From assembly GCA_017482485.1 (NCBI GenBank), contig JAFUMV010000125.1, positions 1-60,610 of the forward strand: a DNA stretch of 60,610 bases, read 5' to 3'. Origin of the DNA: Lachnospiraceae bacterium (GTDB lineage Bacteria; Bacillota; Clostridia; Lachnospirales; Lachnospiraceae). A program made the position numbers and the translations under genes. The notes beneath the pieces were generated by a model, which saw only the letters and a program-made list of their open reading frames with translations, was not told the DNA's origin and ran no database searches. The number at the start of each line of letters is the position of its first letter. The first letter of the stretch is position 1. This document shows, piece by piece, positions 8,193-15,107 of this stretch.

Positions 8193-8582
8193 TTACATAG
8201 CAGCCAAAATGTCAGCATATGTAACAAGTGTTACATTGCCAAGTTCATGCGCTTTATCAATACATCCTTTTGTGAAGCCGGATTTTGAGAAAAGATAAAG
8301 ATATACCTTTTGATGGGGGAAAAGTTTGCTTCGCCGAATCAGGGTTTCAAGAATGCTGAGATCAACTTTTTCGCTGGTCCACTTACATTCACCAAACAGT
8401 GCTGTAGTTTTGTCCTGCTCACCCATAATATCAATCTCTGTCTGACTTCTGGTAATCGGGTTATTTCCCCACCAACGGCCAAGGGATGCGAAGTTTACGG
8501 GAGCGTTGCCGGAAAGAAGCGGTTTCCAAAGATATTGCGTACAGATATCTTCAAAAACTTGTTCTTTATGGCTTTTTTTACA
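8193..8582 (-). pseudogene. C-terminal remnant of a DUF234-type AAA ATPase
   Basis: From an in-frame stop at 8583-8585 the minus strand is open for 129 codons. The translation includes RWWGNNPITRSQTEIDIMG and ALFGECKW, which are the hallmark of the C-terminal nuclease-like DUF234 part of archaeal-type ATPases (normally 450-480 residues). The P-loop half is missing and no ribosome binding site precedes the remainder. An ATG at about 8426 opens the last 77 codons but is unlikely to be used. It is a decayed gene. Confidence 0.7.
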
Positions 8583-8610
8583 TTACGATGTCTTTTTTGA
8601 GAACAGACCG

Positions 8611-9003
8611 TTAAAATTCGTGCACTTCAGGGGCTGCGGTGAAGGAACTGAAGGTGGCAACAGCATTTTTCAGGTAGTATACCTGGGTGTTGCCATCGTA
8701 TTCGTTGTACATATTTCGCAGGCTGGTGTAGTCATCCAGCATGGACTTTCTGGCTTCTACCCGGTCGTCCAGTACCAGCTCACCCGCAACGCGCAGCCAT
8801 ACACCGTCCTTGAATGCACAGATTTCGCACTTGGGGTTAACGGCCAGCTGTTTGGCAACAGGCTTGGACTTGCCGGTCTGAATGTACAGCCTGCCTTCAA
8901 AAATGTGGGCTGTACCAAAGGGGCGAACGCGGGGCTGGTCACCTTCTTCGGTCGCCAGATAGTAAGTGCCGGCGGATTTCAGAAATTCACATACTTTTTC
9001 CAT
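8611..9003 (-). CDS. Pyridoxamine 5'-phosphate oxidase-fold (flavin-binding) protein
   Basis: 130 residues, typical for the small PNPOx-like split-barrel proteins. The fold is recognised from YYLATEEGDQPRVRPFG near the start, IQTGKSKPVAKQL in the middle and CAFKDGVWLRVAGELV. Such proteins bind FMN or F420-like cofactors; the function here is unknown. The start at 9003 is preferred over 9018 because GGAGGT lies 7 bases before it. A TTGACG / TAAACA pair with an 18-base spacer upstream (9029-9058, minus strand) could be its promoter. Confidence 0.75.
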   Translation of the reverse strand: MEKVCEFLKSAGTYYLATEEGDQPRVRPFGTAHIFEGRLYIQTGKSKPVAKQLAVNPKCEICAFKDGVWLRVAGELVLDDRVEARKSMLDDYTSLRNMYNEYDGNTQVYYLKNAVATFSSFTAAPEVHEF

Positions 9004-9160
9004 AAAAGATACCTCCATGATATTTGCTTGTTTATCCTTTTTTCTATGATACCGTCAAAAGTTTCCTCTGTAAAGTGTGCGCCGCGAATGACGCTGTCGG
9101 GAGTTAGGCCTTCGGATATACAGATCTGCTCCAAAGGGCCGGCCCTGCATTTTTGCTGCT

Positions 9161-10519
9161 TTATCCTTCCCTCGTCAAATTTTTCATCCAGTTGAAGCGA
9201 TTAATCTTCACCACCGCAACAAAACATTTCAAAATCTGATCGCATTTTAAGCACGCGAATGTCACCCAGGCGGGCGCGCCCAGATAAGCGGCCAGCGCGG
9301 CGGAAGGCAGTACAACTAAAAATACGAAAATCGTATCATTGCGGAATACGAAATGAATGTCTCCGCCGGATTTTACCAGGCCGAAGAGACAGGGCATCTG
9401 ATAGCCTGTGCCGATGATGGTCACGGACAGCACCCGGGAAAACAGCAGGGACTGCTGCGCTGCCTCTGCAGAGATGCCGCCGTAGAGCCCGATGAAGGGG
9501 CCGCTGATCAGAGAGACGAGCAGACCGCTGAAAAGCCCTACGCCCAGAAACAGGATCTGAGTGGTGTAGGCGTACTCCTTCATCAGGTCCGTCTTTCCGG
9601 CGCCGACGGTTTTGCCGGTGATGATGCCCACCGCGGAAGCCAGGCCGCTGATGGTGATGAAGGCGAGCAAATTTAAGGTATTGATGACGCTGGCAGCAGT
9701 GATGACCGCAGCGCCGTAACCGCCCAGAATTTTGGAGTTAAACATCATGTTGACAGACCAGACGATTTCACCGGCCACCAGCGGAAGTCCGTACTTGAAA
9801 AAGTCCATCGTCAGATCAGAATCTTTCAAAAACAGGCTGCCGAAGCGAAAGCAAAGCCGGCGGTCGTGTCCCATCACATAAAACAGGATGATTCCGGTTT
9901 CGATGATGCGGGACAGCACTGTAGCGATTGCTGCGCCCGCAATTCCCAGCGCGGGAAATCCCAGCTTTCCGAAAATCAGCACATAGTTTAAAAGAATGTT
10001 CGCAAACAGAGAAACCAGGGAGACCCACATGCCGATACGGGTGATCTCCACGGAACGCATGGCGGAAATCAGCGCCTGGGTCACGCAGAAAAACGCATAG
10101 GAGAGGCACACAATGCGCAGATACTCTGCGCCGGCGGCTACAACCTCGGGATCAGAAGTAAAAAATCGGATGATCGGCTCAGGCGCAGCAAGGCAGATAA
10201 AAGTAAATGCCAGACCTACGATCAATGAAATCCGCAGACCGATGGCGACCAGACAGCGGATTCTCTCCGTGTCCTTTTTGCCCCAGTATTGAGCGGAAAG
10301 GATCAGAATGGCGCCGCCGATGCCGGAGGTGAACATCTGGATCAGCGTATGGATCTGATTTCCCATATATACGCCGGATACAGCGGCATCTCCCAGGGAG
10401 TTGACCATCAGGTTGTCCGCAAAGTTCACTAAAAAGGTGATGAGCCCCTGCAGTGCGACCGGAATTGCCAGCCGCACCAGACTATGATAATAATCTTTTT
10501 CTCTTGTAATCAGTCGCAT
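9161..10519 (-). CDS. MATE family efflux transporter
   Basis: 452 residues with about 12 hydrophobic segments in two similar halves. MATE proteins export cationic drugs or metabolites using a sodium or proton gradient across the cytoplasmic membrane. Typical features are the N-terminal IPVALQGLITFLVNFADN and GAAIATVLSRIIE before the mid-loop. The frame stays open to 10672, but the ATG at 10519 is preceded by AGAGGT and gives the normal MATE start MRLITREKDYY. The 150 bases upstream hold a fragment of another reading frame. The substrate cannot be inferred. Confidence 0.85.
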   Translation of the reverse strand: MRLITREKDYYHSLVRLAIPVALQGLITFLVNFADNLMVNSLGDAAVSGVYMGNQIHTLIQMFTSGIGGAILILSAQYWGKKDTERIRCLVAIGLRISLIVGLAFTFICLAAPEPIIRFFTSDPEVVAAGAEYLRIVCLSYAFFCVTQALISAMRSVEITRIGMWVSLVSLFANILLNYVLIFGKLGFPALGIAGAAIATVLSRIIETGIILFYVMGHDRRLCFRFGSLFLKDSDLTMDFFKYGLPLVAGEIVWSVNMMFNSKILGGYGAAVITAASVINTLNLLAFITISGLASAVGIITGKTVGAGKTDLMKEYAYTTQILFLGVGLFSGLLVSLISGPFIGLYGGISAEAAQQSLLFSRVLSVTIIGTGYQMPCLFGLVKSGGDIHFVFRNDTIFVFLVVLPSAALAAYLGAPAWVTFACLKCDQILKCFVAVVKINRFNWMKNLTREG

Positions 10520-10530
10520 AAAAATACCTC

Positions 10531-10650
10531 TTATTCTGCCAAAAAAAGCTGCTCCGGCAACGCTTCGATCAGGCCCTGATGGTGGATGCTGCCCGCGCAT
10601 GTTTCGGCGGTGCCGCCCAGAACCTCGAAATCCTCCTCGCCCGCTGCAGT
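10531..10650 (-). other. Possible 3' remnant of an unrecognised gene
   Basis: Between in-frame stops on the minus strand lie 39 codons with gene-like composition, reading GEEDFEVLGGTAETC and ending in LPEQLFLAE. There is no start codon with a ribosome binding site. It may be the tail of a gene lost by deletion. I do not recognise the family. Confidence 0.22.
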
Positions 10651-10829
10651 TCATGATGTAATTGTATAGCATCTTCGCGCAAACATCAAGGCGGTTGCCC
10701 GGATCGCGAAGGGAAAGTTAAAATTCCCGCGAATGCTCCGGACATCCGAAATATGAGGTTCGCCGGAAAAGGCAGGAGACTTTGGGCGCCGCTGTTTTGC
10801 AAAAAGAGGTGGTTGTACACTGACTCCTG

Positions 10830-10838
10830 TGTTAAAAT
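10830..10838 (+). promoter_or_regulatory. Possible extended -10 promoter of ackA
   Basis: TG-T-TAAAAT (10830-10838) forms an extended -10 box about 30 bases before the ackA start. No good -35 box is seen at the standard distance. Confidence 0.35.
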
Positions 10839-10869
10839 AGAAAGAAAAACACAAAGGCAGGTTTTTGTA

Positions 10870-12069
10870 ATGAAAGTTCTTGTTATTAACTGTGGAAGTT
10901 CCTCCCTGAAATATCAGCTGATCGACAGCGCCACCGAAGAAGTGCTTGCAAAGGGTCTCTGCGAGAGAATCGGCATCGACGGCAGCTCTGTGACCCATCA
11001 GAAGGCGGGAAGCGGCAAGGTGAAAACGGAAGTGCCCATGGCAGATCACACCGATGCTGTTAAGGTCGTTATCGAAAAACTGACAGATGCAGAGGTCGGC
11101 GTGATCGAATCCCTGCAGGAAATCGATGCGGTTGGTCATCGTATTGTGCATGGCGGCGAAAGCTTCAAAGGTTCCGTAATTATCAATGAGGAGGTCATCG
11201 CAGCCATTACGGAATGCAATGATCTGGCACCGCTGCACAATCCTGCGAACCTGATCGGCATCCATTCCTGTGAAAAGATCATGCCCGGCGTTCCCATGGT
11301 TGCTGTATTTGATACCGCATTCCATCAGACCATGCCCAGGAAGGCTTATCTGTACGGGCTTCCTTATGAATATTATGAAAAACATAAAGTGCGCCGTTAC
11401 GGCTTCCATGGTACCAGCCATGATTTCGTATCCAAACGTGCTGCAGAGATTCTCGGCAAAAACAGAGAGGAGCTGCGCATCATCGTCTGCCATCTGGGCA
11501 ACGGTGCATCCGTATCCGCAGTAAAATACGGCGAGTCCGTGGACACCTCCATGGGCCTGACTCCTCTGGAAGGTTTGATCATGGGCACCAGAAGCGGTGA
11601 CATGGATCCCGCCATCATCAGCTTTATCGCTGAGAAGGAAGGCATGAGCGCAGCGGATGTGATCAATGTCTGCAACAAGAAATCCGGCGTTCTGGGGCTG
11701 TCTGCAGGACTTTCCAGCGATTTCAGAGATCTGGCAGAGGCTGCAGCGGACGGCAATGAAATGGCTAAGACAGCGCTGGACGCATACGCATACCGTGTCG
11801 GCAAATATATCGGCGCTTATGCGGCAGCGATGAACGGTGTGGATGTGATTGCATTTACTGCAGGAGCGGGCGAGAATAACGCAGAAGTGCGCGCTCTGAT
11901 TGGACAGTATATCGGATTTTTGGGAACAAATATTGATCCTGAGAAGAACAGACTGCGGGGCGAAGAAGTGATCCTTTCCGATGCGGATGCGAAGGTTGTG
12001 ACCATGGTTGTGCCCACCAACGAAGAACTGGCAATCGCACGTGAAACGGTGCGTCTGGTAGAAAAATAA
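10870..12069 (+). CDS. ackA: Acetate kinase
   Basis: 399 residues, the family length. Transfers phosphate from acetyl phosphate to ADP, giving acetate and ATP in the last step of acetate fermentation. Diagnostic stretches are [11 protein letters not shown] at the N-terminus, [30 protein letters not shown] and GLMGTRSGD-like [11 protein letters not shown]. The open frame reaches back to 10753, but the ATG at 10870 gives the universal [12 protein letters not shown] start and has AAAGGCAGG ahead of it. Phosphotransacetylase is not adjacent, unlike in many pta-ackA operons, so ackA seems to be a single-gene unit. Confidence 0.96.
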   Translation: MKVLVINCGSSSLKYQLIDSATEEVLAKGLCERIGIDGSSVTHQKAGSGKVKTEVPMADHTDAVKVVIEKLTDAEVGVIESLQEIDAVGHRIVHGGESFKGSVIINEEVIAAITECNDLAPLHNPANLIGIHSCEKIMPGVPMVAVFDTAFHQTMPRKAYLYGLPYEYYEKHKVRRYGFHGTSHDFVSKRAAEILGKNREELRIIVCHLGNGASVSAVKYGESVDTSMGLTPLEGLIMGTRSGDMDPAIISFIAEKEGMSAADVINVCNKKSGVLGLSAGLSSDFRDLAEAAADGNEMAKTALDAYAYRVGKYIGAYAAAMNGVDVIAFTAGAGENNAEVRALIGQYIGFLGTNIDPEKNRLRGEEVILSDADAKVVTMVVPTNEELAIARETVRLVEK

Positions 12070-12094
12070 CGGAAATATCTCCTGTAAAAAATGA

Positions 12095-12134
12095 TCACGG
12101 CAGCGCATCATATCGCTGCCGTGAATTGCTTTTC
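12095..12134 (+). terminator. Terminator of ackA
   Basis: TCACGGCAGCG (12095-12105) pairs with CGCTGCCGTGA (12114-12124), followed by ATTGCTTTT. The stem is strong, the T-run imperfect. Confidence 0.7.
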
Positions 12135-12193
12135 AGGGGGAATGAATTGATACTTTGAGCCATAGCTACGGGTTTTTCGCCGGTAAAGGCAGC

Positions 12194-13504
12194 CTACTGA
12201 CCGGCCCGCTCTCCGCTCATTGTCTGTTCCACAATGCTTTCCATTACGTCAAGACTCAGCGCTCCGGATACATAGCCGAATACATTTCCGTCCGTATCGA
12301 TCATGAAGGTGGTGGGGTAAGCGGATATACCGTAGCGGTTGGAGATCAGTCCCTGGTCATCCATCACTACGGGGAAAGTGTAACCGTTTTCTTCCAGAAA
12401 TGCGGTGATTTCTTCCTGACTGCCCTCCTGACCGATGTTGGGGGAGGCCACGCCAAGAACGATGAGATCGCCCCCGTTTAAGCCATATTTTTCATAGAGC
12501 TTTTGAATTTCCGGCATTTCACTGCGGCAGGGGCCGCACCAGGTCGCCCAGAAATTTAAGAACACGGTTTTGCCTTTGTAGGCGGAAAGATCGTGTGAGT
12601 TGCCGTACTGGTCCTTCAGGATGAAGTTGGGAGCGGCAACAGCATCGGATTCTTCTTCGGTTTCAGCCGCCTCTTTTGCAGTGCCTGCAGCATCCGGATC
12701 TGCGGCCGTTTCAGAATCAGGGGCAGAAGCATCGGACACCGTTGCTTCCTGTTCGATCTTCTCATCAGAGGAAGTATTATCGGCAAGATAGGCGCTTGCG
12801 TTGTTCATAAAGCCGGTGAGGGTCATGATGCCCATGATAATCAAAAGAACGGCGCCGATTTTTACCGTATACCGTACCACGCTTTTGTGGGTTTTAAAGA
12901 AATTCAGCACGGTACCGGTAAAGAGGCCCACCGCCAGAAACGGAATCACAAACCCCAGCGTATAAATACCGATGAGCAAAAATCCCCTGGCAGTGGTGTC
13001 AGAAGAGCCTGCCATCAGCAGAACGCTGCTCAGCGCAGGCCCCACGCAGGGCGTCCAGGCGAAGCTGAAAGTAAAGCCCAAAAGCAGCGCAGTGAGAGGG
13101 CTCATCGTCATTTTTTCCAGAGGGAGGGGCAGGTGATGTTCCTGATCGAGCCGGGTGGAACGACCGAAAATACCCAGCTGATACAGCCCGAAAAAGAGCA
13201 TGATCAGACCGCTGATTCTGGAAAACCAGATGCGGTTATCCTGAAAAAACTGTCCCAGCGCAGTAAAGCCAAAGCCAAGAAGGAAAAAGGCCGCGCTGAT
13301 GCCCACCACAAAAAACAGCGTGTGCATGAAGATGCGCCTGCGGGGATAGTGAATGGTGCCGTTTTCATCCACTGTTTTTGCACTGCCGGAAAAATAGCTG
13401 ATGTACAGCGGAACCAGCGGCAGGACGCAGGGAGAAAAGAAACTCAGAAGTCCCTGAAAAAATACGGTGATAGCGGATATACTGATATCAAGTGAAAACT
13501 GCAT
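12194..13504 (-). CDS. CcdA-type electron transporter fused to a TlpA-like thioredoxin domain
   Basis: 436 residues. The N-terminal half (about 1-235) is the DsbD/CcdA membrane domain with SPCVLPLVP and WTPCVGPALS, each carrying one of the paired cysteines. An acidic low-complexity linker (about 240-290) follows, then a thioredoxin fold with WATWCGPC and a cis-proline region AYPTTF. The protein should carry reducing equivalents from cytoplasmic thioredoxin across the membrane to its own extracytoplasmic domain, keeping exported thiols reduced. The start at 13504 has AAAGGAG at ideal spacing; the longer frame from 13519 would put that site inside the gene. Confidence 0.88.
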   Translation of the reverse strand: MQFSLDISISAITVFFQGLLSFFSPCVLPLVPLYISYFSGSAKTVDENGTIHYPRRRIFMHTLFFVVGISAAFFLLGFGFTALGQFFQDNRIWFSRISGLIMLFFGLYQLGIFGRSTRLDQEHHLPLPLEKMTMSPLTALLLGFTFSFAWTPCVGPALSSVLLMAGSSDTTARGFLLIGIYTLGFVIPFLAVGLFTGTVLNFFKTHKSVVRYTVKIGAVLLIIMGIMTLTGFMNNASAYLADNTSSDEKIEQEATVSDASAPDSETAADPDAAGTAKEAAETEEESDAVAAPNFILKDQYGNSHDLSAYKGKTVFLNFWATWCGPCRSEMPEIQKLYEKYGLNGGDLIVLGVASPNIGQEGSQEEITAFLEENGYTFPVVMDDQGLISNRYGISAYPTTFMIDTDGNVFGYVSGALSLDVMESIVEQTMSGERAGQ

Positions 13505-13534
13505 GAAAACTCCTTTCAAAAATGTGTTACGCTA

Positions 13535-13564
13535 ACTATATCGGATAAGAGCAGTGTGTGTCAA
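13535..13564 (-). promoter_or_regulatory. Promoter of the CcdA-thioredoxin gene
   Basis: On the minus strand TTGACA (complement of 13559-13564) and TATAGT (complement of 13535-13540) stand 18 bases apart, about 30 bases before the start codon. Confidence 0.7.
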
Positions 13565-13614
13565 GGCAGCAGTATTTGGCAGTAAATTTTGTTGCAAACC
13601 GATGAAGTTAGGGA

Positions 13615-13643
13615 TTGAATTGGAGAGAAAGAAAAGATAAAAT
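13615..13643 (+). promoter_or_regulatory. Promoter of the degV-family gene
   Basis: TTGAAT (13615-13620) and TAAAAT (13638-13643) with a 17-base spacer, 66 bases before the start codon. Confidence 0.6.
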
Positions 13644-13709
13644 AGATTGAAAATGCCCCGTGGATCTACACTGACTATACATGACGCAGAATCAAGGAGG
13701 ATTTGAAAA

Positions 13710-14573
13710 ATGGGAAATGGAAAAAAGAAGGTCAAAATTGTGGCAGACAGCAGCTGCGATTTGTCCAAAGAGCTGCAGAAGCGTTTTGATATCAGTATTC
13801 TGCCGATGAATGTTGTGCTGGATCTGAAAAGCTACTGTGATGGTGAGGAAATTACGCCCGATGAAATTTATGCCTGGGCGGAGAAAAATAAAAAGGCGCC
13901 CAAGACGGCAGCGGTTGGGTTTGACCGGGCATTTGAACTGATGCAGGAATTCAAACACAATGGTGAGGATGTTATTTTTATCGGACTTTCAGAGACCATG
14001 TCCAATACCTGCAATGTGTTGAAGATGGTAAAGGATGAACTGGAATATGACAGAATGTTCGTGGTGGACTCCAAGAGCCTTTCTACCGGAATCGGACTGC
14101 AGGTGATTCGCGCTGCGCAGATGGCGCAGGAGGGAAAATCCGCTGAAGAAATCGTTGCACAAATTGAGGCAGACAGAAGCAAAGTTCGTGCCAGCTTCGT
14201 GGTGGAGCGTCTGGATTATCTGGCCATGGGCGGGAGATGCTCTTCCGTGACCGCACTGATGGGAACCGCATTGAAGCTAAAGCCAAGGATTGAAGTGGCA
14301 GACGGCAGAATGTTCGCGGGCAAAAAGTACCGCGGGCCGCAGGATAAGGTCATTTTAAAATATGTGGAAGAGATGAAGGATGCGTTGCTTTTGGCAGATC
14401 CGGAACGGATTTTCATCACCCATTCCGGCTGCAGCGAAGAAGTGATTGAGAGAGTGAAAACCTTCCTGGAAGATTTTCATCGCTTTCAGGAAATCCATGT
14501 GGTCAGAGCCGGTGCCGCGATTTCAAGCCATTGCGGTCCTCAGACGCTTGGCGTTTTGTTTTATGAGTCCTGA
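13710..14573 (+). CDS. DegV family fatty-acid-binding protein
   Basis: 287 residues. DegV proteins bind a fatty acyl chain and some serve as the FakB partner of fatty acid kinase FakA, delivering exogenous fatty acids to phospholipid synthesis. Seen here: the N-terminal [36 protein letters not shown] and the C-terminal [17 protein letters not shown]. No fakA-like gene lies nearby, so the exact role is open. AAGGAGG precedes the start. The 3' end overlaps that of the convergent HxlR gene by 13 bases. Confidence 0.87.
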   Translation: MGNGKKKVKIVADSSCDLSKELQKRFDISILPMNVVLDLKSYCDGEEITPDEIYAWAEKNKKAPKTAAVGFDRAFELMQEFKHNGEDVIFIGLSETMSNTCNVLKMVKDELEYDRMFVVDSKSLSTGIGLQVIRAAQMAQEGKSAEEIVAQIEADRSKVRASFVVERLDYLAMGGRCSSVTALMGTALKLKPRIEVADGRMFAGKKYRGPQDKVILKYVEEMKDALLLADPERIFITHSGCSEEVIERVKTFLEDFHRFQEIHVVRAGAAISSHCGPQTLGVLFYES

Positions 14574-14941
14574 TTTGTCATGGAGCATTCCGGTGTGAGC
14601 CCCTCTTTTTCCATGAGGGCAGCGCCCCAGTGATACATGGCATTGAGAATGGGAAAAAGACTTTTGCCCAGCTTTGTCAGGGAATATTCCACCCGGGGCG
14701 GAACCACAGGATAGACGGTGCGCAGGATCAAACCGTCTTGCTCAAGCTCGCGAAGCTGCTGGGTAAGCATCTTTGGCGTAGCTTCGGGAACCAGTTTCTG
14801 CAGCTGATTGAAACGAAGGGTTTTATCGGTTAAATGCCATAATAGAAGTGCCTTGTATTTGCCGCCGATCAGACGGAGGGTTGCGGATACAGGGCAATTT
14901 TCATTTTTGGAAGAATTTTTGCTGCAGGATTCACATTGCAT
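14561..14941 (-). CDS. HxlR-type winged-helix transcriptional regulator
   Basis: 126 residues, the usual HxlR size. The N-terminus has four cysteines (CESC, CSKN, NCPV); CPV before a conserved helix is the redox- or ligand-sensing position in this family. The winged helix reads [35 protein letters not shown] without interruption. AAAGGAG stands 7 bases before ATG 14941. It is divergent from copA across a 166-base gap containing a TAGTA/TACTA palindrome, so it may control itself and possibly the copper ATPase; this is inference. The end overlaps the degV-type gene tail-to-tail. Confidence 0.85.
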   Translation of the reverse strand: MQCESCSKNSSKNENCPVSATLRLIGGKYKALLLWHLTDKTLRFNQLQKLVPEATPKMLTQQLRELEQDGLILRTVYPVVPPRVEYSLTKLGKSLFPILNAMYHWGAALMEKEGLTPECSMTNQDS

Positions 14942-15009
14942 GGGAAGACTCCTTTCAGGGGGCGTTCATAAGGTGCGTATGGCGAACGATTACACACTAT
15001 CATTTTGGG

Positions 15010-15022
15010 TAGTATATTACTA
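15010..15022. promoter_or_regulatory. Candidate HxlR operator
   Basis: TAGTATATTACTA has perfect five-base arms (TAGTA/TACTA), resembling sites bound by HxlR-family regulators, and lies between the divergent hxlR-type gene and copA. A TATAAT at 15057-15062 downstream may be the copA -10 box, though no good -35 box is seen. Confidence 0.4.
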
Positions 15023-15107
15023 AAATGTGCATTCTTTCTTTTTTAATCTTTACTGTTATAATGGTAGCAGACAGAAAGGGAAAGATCAAGTTGGAGTGGA
15101 GGTAAGT

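Noticed and set aside
9019-9160. Minus-strand open stretch reading LEQICISEGLTPDSV downstream of MATE
   Set aside because: It overlaps the probable promoter and start of the PNPOx-type gene and has no start of its own; mentioned only as a possible scar.
10651-12111. 486-codon open frame on the minus strand opposite ackA
   Set aside because: It has no ribosome binding site, is rich in His, Cys and Phe, and exactly mirrors the codon use of ackA; it is a shadow frame.
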